64,000 nucleotides of DNA from Macrotrachela quadricornifera (taxonomy: Eukaryota; Rotifera; Eurotatoria; Philodinida; Philodinidae), in the NCBI GenBank assembly GCA_022393335.1, contig JAJEKB010021989.1:1-64000 (forward strand), read 5' to 3'. Positions 10,279-23,610 of the stretch are shown here, in pieces (the stretch's first letter is position 1; every line of letters starts with the position of its first letter). Position numbers and translations under genes: made by a program. The notes beneath the pieces are model-generated. The model ran no database searches. It was given only the letters and a program-made list of their open reading frames with translations, and was not told the origin of the DNA.

Positions 10279-12675
10279 GATGTAGACCAATGCATATAGA
10301 TTTGCCAATAGTAAATAAAAATATTGCAGGAATCTATTTTGTCTAGAGATTCTAGATTACTTTCGATAGTATAAAAAAATATATCTTAATCAAAATCAAA
10401 ACATGAACTCTATTCTCTACTATACACCCGAAGTCGAAATCAATCATGATCTACACATAAACAATTCACAAATGGAAATAATTAATAAAAATCAATCCCT
10501 GTATGAATTATGTTAATCAAGTATTTAAAACTAAATATATAATTTAGAAAAACATTTATAAATTATTAATACATCAAACGAATAGATAGATATATCTCAA
10601 AATAAAATACAGATATTCATATTAGAAAAATGAAAGAAATTAGTACATTTTATGGCAAGTTTATAAGTTTTGAACGAAGATTTGATATGTAAGACTATTG
10701 ATAATAAGATTGTATTTGATCGATAGTGTTAAAAAATAAGAATAATAAATATCTGATCATTCAAATGAGAGATCTATTGTATATAATTACAGAAATGAAC
10801 ACGATAGATAATATTTATCAAATGAAACATGTATATAATAGTAAAAGGGTTCTTTTATCATAAAAACTGTTTTTGTAATCGAAATTTTTCAAACTAAAGT
10901 TCAATACTGTAGTCTATTAAAGTATATTATAAAATTTATTTATTATGTATATTATTGAAACTCTTGAAAATAATCCAATTATAAGAACTAATTCATCATG
11001 TTATTAACAAAATGAAGAAATTGTTTTGCGAATATTTGCTCTTCCATTATGCACTTTTTTTAGAATTCTTCAATTATAAAAAAAAAAGTTTTTTTCTATG
11101 TTAATATGATTTTTTTTCATTAAATAGTGTATATTAGTCTATGTAAAGAGTGTATACATTGAATATAATGATAAATATTAGAATCGTATAATGTTTTTTT
11201 TTCTGAACGTTTGATTTTTGGCAGTAAATTCGATGCTATTTTTACGAGTAGCATATTCCTTCGAGGATCAAATTTTTCTTTTCAATTGACAAGTGATTCT
11301 TCAACCAATTTACTATATTCGGTTGAAAACGATTATATAAAGAAAAGAGAGGGAGAGAGAGAAAGAGAATTTAATATCATTGTATAATATCATGAACAAA
11401 GAAAAACATCTGAGAAGGATCTATATAACAGAAAGGAGGAGAGAAAAGATGTAAATCTAATGACAGATGAGACGTTTTATTACTTTACAGTTCATAAGAA
11501 TTTAAGATAAAGCAAACATTTTCTCTACTGAAAAATAGTTGAGACAACGTATTCCTCACGGATCTCAAAGGTTTATATTAAATTGATGTAATTTCTTATG
11601 TGAATATTTTGCTATAGCATAAACAGCTCAACTTCATATCAACACAATGGTGAATATTTTCGATGAGTAATCGATTTAACCAAAACAAAAAAAAAAGAAG
11701 TTTAATGTATGAATATTTGTAGATTGTTTTTATTAAATCAAAATTCTAAAAAGTGTGTGTATTATCTAATTTTAACAATTATTAATAATAAAATATTTTA
11801 TAATTATATTATTTCTTGGTAGTCTATTATTTTACTAATATATACAAAGATTAATGTTTTAATTTTTAAATTTAATATTCAAAAATATTTTTATATTTTA
11901 ACTTTCATGAATATTTTTTTAATCATTGTAGTAATTTTTGTTCTGTCTATTTGTCCTTATTTCTTTTCTTTTTCTTTGATTTATATAAATAGATTCTATT
12001 AAAAATATACTTTATCATGAAATGTTTTAGACGATTACTACATGAATCTATATGCAAATCAATATTATCCTTTGAGATTTTTTTTTCATATTTAGTTTTC
12101 TAAAGAGTTTCTTTTTAGTTACTATTATTAAATATAATTCAAGTAGTTTGTGTTTGTTGAGAATAATAAAAAAGAATAGAATAAAATTTATATGAGAATA
12201 AATAGAGAATACGTTTGTAAGGTATAAATTTTGATGTTGTTTAAAATCATCTGCATTCATAACTATTCGACAGACGTATCACCATTGATTTTATTTCTTC
12301 TTCTTCTTCTTCAAAAAAAAAAGAAAATGGATGAAGCACAATATGGACTTAATAGAACGATTGATTGCATTTCTTTTTCTTCTTTTCATTTCATCATCAT
12401 CATCATGCATCTGTTTTTTTTTCTTACTTATTCTCTAGACTACTAGAAACTAATTCAAATATTCATTTATTGTTATAATTTTTAATCGCAAGTAAATCGA
12501 TGTTCGTATGCTTTAATTCTTTTTTTTGCGAAATCTACCTAATCGGTTAATGTATATTAATGTTAATTATGTTATTTCATCTGTCAGAAGAAAAAAAAAT
12601 CTATATTATTTAGTAGAAATAGAAGCGAAAAAAAAATTTTTTTTTTCTCTGGATTTATTATTTTTTAGATGCTCC
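10279..12675. other. Intergenic upstream of XYLT
   Basis: About 2.4 kb of AT-rich sequence, including a purine-rich tract near 11340-11370. No gene recognised. Frames at 12048-12260 (minus) and 12231-12446 (plus) are low-complexity. Confidence 0.4.
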
Positions 12676-15600
12676 ATGTTCAGGTGGATCGCACGTCCAT
12701 GCCAGCGATCACTACATTTTCGACGATCTATTATTTTTTCATTATGTATATTTATGATAACAACTGGTCTTCTATATATACTTGTTGAAAATTATACATT
12801 AACAACTAATCATATTAATTCATTATCATTTTCTTCTAAAGTAAAATATAATATTTTTTAGTTTTTTTTTTAATGAAAATAAGAAAAATATTATTTTATT
12901 GATTTATTTAGTCAAATTCAATAAATTTAAATTGTGAATTACATAATGAAACAATACGTGCAATTAATTTAACATCAAATAATTATTGTAAAGAAATATT
13001 AAAAAATATTTCATGTGAAATTGATTCAATACCAAATTTTTTTCCTAAATCATTACCACGTTTATGTCCTATTCAAAGTAAAAATAAAATAAAATAATTA
13101 ATTCATATTAATTTTTCTATAATAGAAGGTCATTTCGGTGATGTAATCGGTTGTATAGTAAGATATAATGATTCCATACATCATATAAATATATCAGAAA
13201 TATTCGATACAAATATAATGTGTATTGATTATTGTTTAAAACGTAGTGTTTCATTTGCTGGTAATATTTTTCTATTTTTTAGAGAATGAAAAAATTTTCT
13301 TTTTTCTAAATAGAATATAATGAATTAACTGGTGAATGCTTTTGTTTATCAGCAATTGATAATCAACATAATTTACTAACTTCTAATCAAACATGTACGA
13401 AAATAATTTTTAATAATGATGAGTTAAAAAACTATTCTACTACGCTTTATCGAACTGGTTTTATGGAATTTGGAAATAATCGTGAAAAACGTCATAAAAA
13501 GCAAAATAATAGTCAAATAACGATTATTTTCTTTGTAACAGTTGGTGGTCGAAAAAATCTTCGACAAATAAAACGATTATTACGATCTATTTATTCTCGA
13601 CAACATTATTATTTAATACATATTGATAGTGTATGTAATTCTTTTTTTTTATATAACATACAACTTATTTTGTGTTAGTACAGCGTGAAAATTATTTGTA
13701 TGACGAATTATTAATATTATCTAAAAAATTTTCAAATATTCATTTAACTAATAAACGTTATCCAACAACATGGGGTGCATCAACATTATTAACTGCTCAT
13801 CTAGAAGCATTTAAACAAATATTTGAAGAATTAAAATGGAATTTCAGTTTTATACTTAATTTAAGTGAAAGTGATTTTCCACTTAAGTATATAAAAAAAG
13901 TTTTTCTATGTAAAAAAAAATCAAATTTATATTTTGCTATTTTAATAGACCTGTTCAAGTTTTAACAAATTTTTTATCAATGTATACATCACATAATTTT
14001 CTTCGTTCGCATAATTCAGATCCATACAAGTATATACATTAATATTTTAATAATAGAATAGTATGTTTTGTTTTGTTTTTTTTATTAAAGATTTCTAGAA
14101 TCTCAAGGAATGTTTCATACATTTATTCATTGTGATAATTATATGTATCGAATTCGTCCAAAATCATTAATTCAAAGTAAAAAAATTAATTTAATAAACA
14201 ATAAAAATTTTTCAAATATATAAACTTAGATATTGTTTATGATGGTGGATCTGATTGGTATGTATTAAATCGTGAATTTGTATATTATGTAACATATAGT
14301 AATGATGAACTTGTAAGAGGTCTTCGACATACATTCAATTATTCTTTATTACCATGCGAGGTTTGTCTACAAAGTAGAAAAGCAAATAAACTAGAGATAT
14401 TTTTTTTTTGTTTCGTTGTTCTTTAGGGTTTCTTCCATACGGTATTAAGTAATAGCATCTATTGTGATACATATATTAGAAATAATTTACGTCTTGTATA
14501 TTGGAATCGAAAACGTGGATGTAAATGTCAACATAAAAAGGTTGTAGATTGGTGTGGTTGTTCACCAATTGTTTATAGAAATACTGATACAACAGTATTA
14601 AATGTAAGATAAATTCCATCATGAAAAAAAAAATTCTATTTAATTGTGATAGAATTTTGTTAATCTATGTTTTGTTTGTTTAGAATACCATTGATAAACC
14701 CTATTTTTTTGCACGAAAATTTGATCCAACAATTGATGAAATAATTCTTGATTGGCTCGATGAAATAATCTCAAAACGAAATTTATCTAATGGTAAAATT
14801 CTTGAAATATTTATATTATAGATGGACTATAAAGAATAACAGTTTCAGTATTTTGTCCTATAACTATTCTTCTTTTCAACCTTTAGATTTGATTATTTTT
14901 CCAAAAGATACGCCGAAAAATTTCCTACATAGACATTGCCTAACTTTCAAAGTTGAACACAAGTTCTATCAATCAACTATTTAGTGAACTAATACTAAAT
15001 CAATCACCAACGTGAATGTCGATTTCCTTCACTTTCGAATTTTTTCAAAATTCAACTCTTTAAATTTGTTGTTTTAAAGTTTTTGTAAAATATTGTATGA
15101 CAAAGTCAAAATAATACCTTTTTGACACCAATATTTTTTCCATTTTGATAGAAAATAACTCTTGTACTGGATTTAACAACGAAATTTTACTTTAGTCTTA
15201 CTAAAAAGTCTACTGTCTAAATCCAGCTGATTAAAAAACAATAGAACTTGATCATTTTCAATTAAATTTGTAATATTACATAGGGGTATCCAACAGTAGT
15301 GGCAACGATATTTCAGTGTCATACATTAAGCTTGATAATAGTTTCTTTTTTATATAAGATGATAGACAAAAAAATGCTTTATCTTTCTATGGTACTTGAT
15401 CGCTATTGAACTAATATTATAATGATAGAATTTCGACAGCAACTGTTCTTGTTTTCACTTTACCATTACTGAATACGTTGTAGAGTGCATCTTTTGCTTA
15501 CAAAACTAGATTTACTTTTTAGAGAAATGTGCATACGTTTTATCCCGTCGTATTTTCGTATAGTTTTCTTTTTAAAATGTAGAGTTTTTAATGCTGCATC

Positions 15601-17015
15601 TTGTAGTGCACATTATTTTTAAATGAAACACATTTAGTAATAAGAAGATGAGACACGATGAAATGTGTATATCTTTTATCTAAAAGAAAATCTTGTTTTC
15701 ATTATGTCGAAATTCGTTCATTTTAAAGACAAAGAGTGCACAGAAAATAAGCGATTCAGTGGAAGTTGTATAGCTTTTCACGCTGTGTCTTGTGGTATAT
15801 TTATTGTTTCGATAAAATACATCAAATAATAACGAAGCGCAATACAAAAATGGCATAATATTAGTTCAATAGTGATCAAATAGCATAGAAAGATAGAGAA
15901 TTTTTTCTACATGGTAAATATTCTTCATTAATATTCTACTGAAATAAATTTCTTAGAAAATTTCACGGAGTATCTTTTAGCAACTTAATCATATCTAATG
16001 GTTGAAAAGCAGGAAATTTATCGTTAAAACACTGATGCTTCTCATTCGTTAATTTAAAATGAAAAAAAGAAAAACAATTCTAATCTAAGAATATATTTTA
16101 GGTGCTTTTTATTTACAAAATGTTTATCATTTTAATGATAATATAACTAATTTAAATAATCAATTAAAATTAATTGATTTATATGCACGTACAATATTAA
16201 TTGAATATCAACATCACTGTTTTCATAATAATGTTTATCAATTAGAACAAATTCATTTAATATATCAATTAGGTACATTTCAAGGTTATTCATTACAATA
16301 TAAATTTCATAATGAAGAACAAATTGAATTATTTATTAAATTAAATTCATTTATAAATATATATTCAAATCAAATAAAAAGATTTGAAGTAAATATTAAA
16401 AAAAAAACAAAATAGTATTTATTAAATAATTATTTTAGATTGGTTTAGAATTAGATAGTAAAGAAATCATTTTTATTGATCGTAGTAAAACATTTATTGA
16501 ACCAAAACTTGTTCAAGTACTTATTGAATGGGAATACGTGATAGATAATAATGTATCATTAATTATTAATAGTCCTACTGGTATAATTATCTAATCTATA
16601 TAAAAAAAAATATTTTTATCTTTCTTTTTTTTTGTTTATAGGTGCTATTCTTCAACGAGTAAAAGTTCTTCCATCGATGGAACCATTAATTATTGATATA
16701 CGTTTCCCGGTGCTATCACCATCAAGTATGATTGGTATATGGCAAATGTCAATTGTAAATGAAATTAATGAAACTATTTTAGCATCATTAAATTTTCTTG
16801 TATTATTACCTATTGATGAACAATTATTAAATATTCAATATTTAACAATAATGACAAATTTTTGGTCGATATCAAATATATGTTCAACAAGAAAAAATCC
16901 TTCTTTATGCCATGGTTTATCAAATCAAACAGTAATAACGAAAATCTCAACAATTAACAATTGTTTTCAACAACAATGGAGTTTCTTTTTTTTCGACATT
17001 AAGTCAGATTGGTGA
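12676..17015 (+). CDS. XYLT: Peptide O-xylosyltransferase (GT14, with WSC-like domain)
   Basis: Thirteen exons: 12676-12840, 12912-13077, 13126-13260, 13314-13628, 13679-13886, 13949-14029, 14091-14176, 14230-14360, 14427-14603, 14684-14792, 16102-16388, 16439-16580, 16642-17015; 791 residues. It transfers xylose from UDP-xylose to serine of proteoglycan cores, the first step of glycosaminoglycan linker synthesis in the Golgi. Residues about 20-42 are a type II membrane anchor. A Cys-rich WSC-like segment follows at about 111-175, as in fly and worm orthologues. The GT14 domain starts near 223 ([20 protein letters not shown]) and contains [32 protein letters not shown] and the Cys-rich [19 protein letters not shown]. 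Exons 11-13 encode the C-terminal xylosyltransferase region. Human XYLT2 has 865 residues. Intron 10 (1309 bp) holds a TIR element; the others are 45-81 bp. The exon 4/5 junction is the least certain. Confidence 0.93.
15382..15893. mobile_element. 512-bp TIR element with TA target duplication inside XYLT intron 10
   Basis: 38-bp terminal inverted repeats lie at 15382-15419 and 15856-15893. The outer ends read TCTTTCTATG and the inner ends CTATTGAACTAATATTA, with 3 mismatches between arms. Each end is flanked by a TA dinucleotide (15380-15381 and 15894-15895), as for Tc1/mariner-type insertion. No transposase frame is present, so the element is non-autonomous. It explains much of why this intron is 1.3 kb while the rest are under 100 bp. 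Confidence 0.7.
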
Positions 17016-18745
17016 TGCTACGGTTTTCTTTTTTGTTTATAATAATAAAGTAATACAAATTATATAACACATTATATTTTATAGTATAAATATTGATGCC
17101 AACTTTTTTTTTTCTTACAAAATTAAATATGAAAATATATATGCAACAGTTTGTGGCATTGAGTAAAGAGAAAAAGTAATACAAGTATTTTTTTAAATAT
17201 GGCGTAAGACAAAAGAAAAAAAAAGATCGAGAATATATCAAATGAAAGGTATCATTTTCATGTGACAGCTGATACAAGTACTGAATTGTAATTTATGTTT
17301 ATTGACAAGGTTAAGAGAATTTTATCATTCAGAGATTTTGATGGGTGAACTATGTTAGTAAGTTGTATGAAATTTGATTCTTTCAGTTTTACAATATTCA
17401 TTTTGAAAGAAATAAAGAGTAAGATAATGAATGGCATACAAAATTAATTTTCTATTAAAGAAATATATGATTATTTTTCGATAATTTCAAATTGAATTTT
17501 CTCTGTTAAAATATTTATTTTAGTTTATTGTAATACTTGAAGATTAATGTAAACAATTTGCATTAGGAAATTTTCTTATCGAGTTGTCAACAGTGATATG
17601 TGTTTGATCAAAAATTCTGCATGATATCTGAGAATTATTTCCTTTTCAATAAATATTAAAATTAAATTGTAATTTTGTTTTTCTTTATCACTTAAACACT
17701 TATACGAAATATGACAAAAATAATGTAGAATAAAGATAACTAATATTATAATTGAGAGAAGAAGGTAGCTATAGAAATATTCAGCAGATTGAATGCTATC
17801 ATCTAGATTGTACTAGTTTTGCATTGCGTCTTGTTAATTGTGATAATTTCTGTGTACAGGTAAATTAACGCTTTCGGGCAACGTGAGATTTTAAAAGAAT
17901 AGTGTAAATGTGGTATATCAAGTATACTGGTATAAGCAGAAATAGGCATATGAATGAATCTATCAATTTACGACCATCCACTGTTCATGACAAAATGTTT
18001 AGGGTAAAACTTTATTTTTCAATATCAACTAATGAAATAAAGACGAATTCCTTACGTAGTGTGCCTATAATGAGTAGGGAACAGAAGTTTTATTGAATGA
18101 TCAATTAGGTTGATTATAAAAGACATTACAACCTATTTGTCTCATTACAGCCTCACTTTTTGTTAATATAATGAAATAATATGTAATGAAAGAAAATGAT
18201 AAGTTTTGTAGAGCAGAAAATCCTCTATTAAACGAATCTAGAATTAACTCTTTGAATTACTGAGAAGTGCTTCAAAAATCCAGGACAAAAGTGGTCATTT
18301 TTTTTGTACTATTTTCTATTAATGAAAAAAAATGACCTGAAAAGTCGATTTCCTAATAGTCACAATACAAATGTTTATTTTTCAAAGATTGCATAAAAAT
18401 TTTCATAGTTCTATAGGAATTTCTTTCATTCCACTATCTAGCAGTCTACTAAAATGTTCATGACAGCTATTACAGATGATTTTAAAATAAAATTTATGTA
18501 ATATAAATAAAGATATTTTGAGAATGGTGGGTTTCTGTATTGCATTTATACATCTGTTATGGGCAAATTTATATGACATAAAACTATAAAAATCTTATGT
18601 AGATAGATGAAATAGGTATAGGAATATTTACGTTTATTTTTCATTCGAATTTTTAGGAAAAAATATATTGCAATCTCAAATCTATCGTACTAAAAGATAT
18701 GTGATTTGTAGCATTTTTTTATTGTAGTTTTCAATTTAATTTCTA
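17016..18745. other. Intergenic between XYLT and the proline-rich protein gene
   Basis: Includes the XYLT 3' flank (ATAATAAAG shortly after the stop). Short frames at 16999-17277 (minus) and 17908-18096 (plus) have no recognisable domain. Confidence 0.4.
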
Positions 18746-21700
18746 ATGTTAATCATTAAGTCAGAATTTAACAATCATAGACTTTATCGTCATTTTTTGT
18801 CTTTATTTCAACGTAAAAAATCTTCACATATCAATATAACTTATTCGAATCAAAATATGTTTCATTTTCGTAAGTATTTTGAAATTTTATTTTGTTTCAT
18901 TTCATTCTTTAAATTGTTTAGCACGATTACCTATAACACTCCCACCATTTGTTCCGACATTAATGTCTTATCGATGGTATGTTTTTTTTTATTTTTCGTT
19001 TCATTCGTAGAATGTTTGTATTTGAACGTTTCAAGTAAACTAATATATTTTTTATTGACGTAAGCTTGTGAGAAGAGTAAATGACATTGTATTCGAAAAG
19101 AAATGAAGATAGAAAGAGAGAGAGAGAGAGAAAGCAAAAAGTGAGATTATAGATCGAAAAGAAGGATTACGATTATATTTGTGCGATCGAACGAACTATC
19201 GTTTGAGCACGATCAAAAAAAATGCAAACAGTCATTCGACTGACGATTAATTGTCACGCAACTGTTTAACGCCTTTTTTTCATCTGTCTTTTTTTTTTTT
19301 GTCTTTTTTGTATGAATATACAATTATTAATAGTGTGTCAAGGCAAAGAAAAAAAAATATCGAAAGAAGTGAGACAGACGCGTTACTATTATTGTATGTC
19401 TCGTTTTTGAACATGTTTATTCTGCTTGATTCAACATCATTTATTGTAATTGTCGTATTTGAAAAAATTGAATATAATCGATTAAACGACAACATCAACG
19501 AAAGCAAATATTTCCTTATTATTATTATTATTAATATGTGGTTTGTTTCACGTTGTATAAGTATTGATTCACTGAATTCATGTTTTCAACAACAAAGAAA
19601 CAGAACAAGTTATGATTTTTGTTTATGTAGAGAAGGATCAGATATTCTTACAAAAAGGTAAGAAATATATTAACTAATTAACTTTTTCCTAATAAAGAGT
19701 TAGAATAAAGTAACGAAATATTTTTTAATATCAATTACTCATGTTGTCTTTATCTAATATGATTATCTTATCTTTTTTAAAATATATTATTATTATTTCG
19801 ATAGAAAGTTTAGTAATGAGATAGAATGTATTAATTGTATAGATGGCATTTATAAGAAAAGTATCTAAGCATTAAAATAGTATATATCTCTCGAAATATA
19901 TTATTTTAACAATTTGTATGAAACGTAATGATATTGAATGCATTAGTTCAAAAATGTCCACAGCGATACAACCACTACCACTGTGACAATAACGTCGCTG
20001 TAGCGATAGATTTTTTAAAAAAATCAAGAATTCATTTTATATTATTTTCAGGGATGACGAAGATGATTGTGAACCATTACCTAGAAAACCTTCACGTAAT
20101 CATCCTCATCATCATATTCGTCGACGAATACCAAAACGTTATAGTGATATTGTTGGTCCATCATCAACAAAAATTTTTTTACCACGAAGAAATTCCACTA
20201 TTCGAGAAAAACAAACACTTATACCTTCATCTCAATCTAATCGTTTTACAACTAATGTTCATCGTCATCATTCATTAAAACCTATTAATGAAATAATGCA
20301 ATGTTTTAATATACATAGAAAAAAATCTCGTCAAATAAAAGATAATCATTATAATTATACAATAAAACATGATGATATTCTAGCACACAGTATGCAAGCA
20401 GCAATGAGTACAGAATTAATGCATTCACTTGATAGAAATTTTGTTTTTGGTGATCGTAAACAATCAATAAATCATTCATATGTAACTCGTTCACATTCAT
20501 TTAATATTTGTACATCATGGAATGATAAATCTGAACAAAGTTCTTCTCAACATTATCTTATTCCACGAGTTAAAATTGATTTTAATAAAGAAAATATTCC
20601 TCTTGATGAGCCAACACCTGATTATGATGAACATAATGAAGAAATTATTATACGAACAATTAAAAATGAAAATGATACTAGTGAAGAACCAATTGTTGAT
20701 TATGATGATTCAAAACCAGTAAATAAATATGGATCTGATGAAAAAACTATAACAAATTCTGATATTGGAAATTCATCATCATTTATTACGCGACAAACAT
20801 CAACAATGACTAGTGAAACACAAACATCACCACCACCCATTCCACCACCATTACCTAATTTAAATATTGAACAAAAAAGATTAACATTTCGTTGTCGTAC
20901 AATTGCTGATAAATTATCACCTGATCATAAACTTATTCTTAAAGATGAAGAAGAAATAAACCAATCAGGTAAATAAATATTAATTAAATCTAAAATAAAC
21001 TTTTATTTTTTTATTAGAATTATCAAAAATTTCTCATGAAATTTCATCAAAACCTCATTATTTACATGTATCTAAAGAATTAACATTACAAAAAATTTCT
21101 CAAACATTATCACATTCACATTCATCTGTTGGTACAATATCACAATCAAATGATCATGATACAGAATTAACAACATTATGTGCAAAACAATCAATAACAG
21201 ATGAACAAATACAAGATTGTTTATCATCATCATCACCAGGAACATCAATTGTACCTGATAACGAATATGAACATCGTTCATCATCATCAAAAATTTATAA
21301 TGATTATAAAAAACGAGCTTCTTTAACAAGTATACCAACAAGTACAATTCCAACTCATTCGATTATAATACATCCAATGCATACACGTATTGGATTACGT
21401 TCATCAACATCATCATCATCAGCAAATGAAAAATTTACAGACATGACTTTATCAAGCAAACAAATGAACGTGTGTGTTATTAATCAACTAAATGAACATC
21501 TATCAACACGTTTTCGTAAGGAACAACAACAAAAATCATGTTCAAATAATAATAATAATAATACTCCTAATACTGATCATCAAAGTTACGATCCACCACC
21601 AGAATATATGTCAGAAAATAATAATAGTCAATCGAATGTTTATGATGAACCAAATGATATATCAGTAATAAAACCAATATGTTCATCTTCAATACCTCCA

Positions 21701-23161
21701 CCACCACCACCGTAAGTAAAATTTTAATTATACTATTTCTCTATTTTTGAGGACTTATTCAAAATTTAAAATTAGCCATACAATAATACAGAAATGTTTT
21801 ATCTTTGCTTGGAAAAAATCTAGAATATATTCTTTATAATGTTGAATGAAATATAAAAACGATGATATTTTTCTTCTATCGTATTTATAAAATGATGATA
21901 TCGAATATAAACTCATATATTTCAAAATATTGATTAGAATATCTATCAATTTATCATTATTATGAGTGCTAAATTTCGATAGATAGTTTCTTATGATAAG
22001 TTATTGCAGTTAATACAAATGTAACTCATTTAATACTAATAAAAACATTGTGACTAGAGAATTCTTATATATTTCAGCTAATTTTATTTTTAATATCTTC
22101 TATTTATATTCAAAACGCATATCTTAATATAAAAATATGGCACGATATCTATCACATTTTTTTTTAACCTAAATAAAGCATGATATTTTGCTTATGAAAA
22201 TATAAAAAAAAATCATAGTACGACCTAATATAATCCATTTCCTACATTCTAACTGTGAGTATTATTCATTTCTGAGTCAATTCCCTGGGTATATCCACAT
22301 TGGCAATGTTATTCATTGGCACGCATTCAATTATAAATAAATTCTTGTTATTAATCATGGTAATTTTTAAATAGTATTAAATCTATTTCGATTTCATTAC
22401 ATCTAATAAAATTTTTTATTTTTTTTCATTTTCATTCTATATCAGATTACCAGTAGGTGGTTTTCGTCCATTAATTCCATCTGTAAATCGTTCATCTAAT
22501 TCTCAACGTACATCTACTATAACATTACCACGTGAAGCGAATAATTCAGATATACTTTGCAGTACTGCTACATCAACAATATCAAGTAATTTATCTGATA
22601 GTCGAATTTTACAAGAAGTAAAGTTTATTTAAATAAATCAATAATATATATTATTAAGAAAATTTAATTTAATTCTAGTTACGTGAAAATCCATTATTTA
22701 CACGAGCAAAACAAGAGCTTGAAATTGAGCCTGGTTCAAATGGTCGACGATCAGGTCGTCGAATAATTGGATCGACAATAAATTTAACAAATATTGAAAA
22801 ACCATCTAATGAAACAATATCTTATTTACGATTAGATAAATGTTCAAAATCAAATATAAAAAAATCTATTCAATCAAATGATTCAAAACAAGTCGAAACA
22901 ATAATAATGCTTCCAAATGAATTAGATGCTATTATTGGAAAACGAACTAAATCAACAAATGATATAAATCAAATAAAATCTCGTTTATCTACAAAACCAT
23001 TAATTCAAACACAATGTCGACAATCTGAACTAGAACTTATTTTTCAAGTAAAATAAATACTTTATATTCTTTTATCTTTCTATTTATTAATAATTTACTT
23101 TTTTTCTTTTTATATATATATAAAGAAACGTGCACAACGAAGCGAACATAATCTAACATGA
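18746..23161 (+). CDS. Long proline-rich, intrinsically disordered protein of unknown family
   Basis: Seven exons: 18746-18869, 18922-18976, 20052-20968, 21018-21711, 22446-22617, 22679-23047, 23126-23161; 788 residues, phases consistent. The product is rich in Ser, Asn, His and Pro. It has SH3/EVH1-type proline tracts (TSPPPIPPPLPNL, SSIPPPPPPLP), possible PY/Tyr motifs (EPTPDYDEH, DPPPEYMSE, NVYDEPND) and a charged C-terminus (LRENPLFTRAKQELEIEPG, ELELIFQKRAQRSEHNLT) likely to be helical. This composition suggests an adaptor or cytoskeletal scaffold, but I recognise no folded domain or family. The first two exons are the weakest part. A frame at about 19534-19657 ends at a strong donor (GTAAGA) in the same phase and could be an alternative first exon giving MWFVSRCISID at the N-terminus. 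It converges with the amine-receptor gene 450 bp downstream. Confidence 0.75.
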
Positions 23162-23610
23162 CAGATTTCCTTTGTACGTGCGTGTGTATAAGTCAAAGAA
23201 TGAAGCAGTCAATCGTAAATAATTCAGTTATTGTTTCTATTATTCAAATGAAAATCAATATGATGGGAAAAACATGAAGAGAAAAAAAATAAGATCAAAC
23301 ATCTTAATTCTTCAATATCTACCATTGTCAAATCTTTCGTTTTTTTTTGTTTTTGCTGTTTTAAAATTAATATTTTTCTTTTGCTTGGCTTTTTTTTCCT
23401 CACGTCTTAAAAGAAATAAAAAGATTATATATATCATATCTGTTTTTTTTGTTTCCTTTCACAGATCATCATATATCATATATATAGAAAGAATACAGAA
23501 TAATTTGTATATATTTATAAGAAACAAATGACACTCGGGCTTTGTAAAAATCATTCTACAATACATTAAATGAAAGAAACAAAAAAAAAAAAAGGAGAAA
23601 AATAATTTTA
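23162..23610. other. Shared 3' region of two convergent genes
   Basis: Spacer between the stop of the proline-rich protein (plus) and the stop of the amine receptor (minus). T-rich and A-rich runs are present, with no gene. An 85-codon plus frame at 23274-23531 is low-complexity. Confidence 0.5.
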
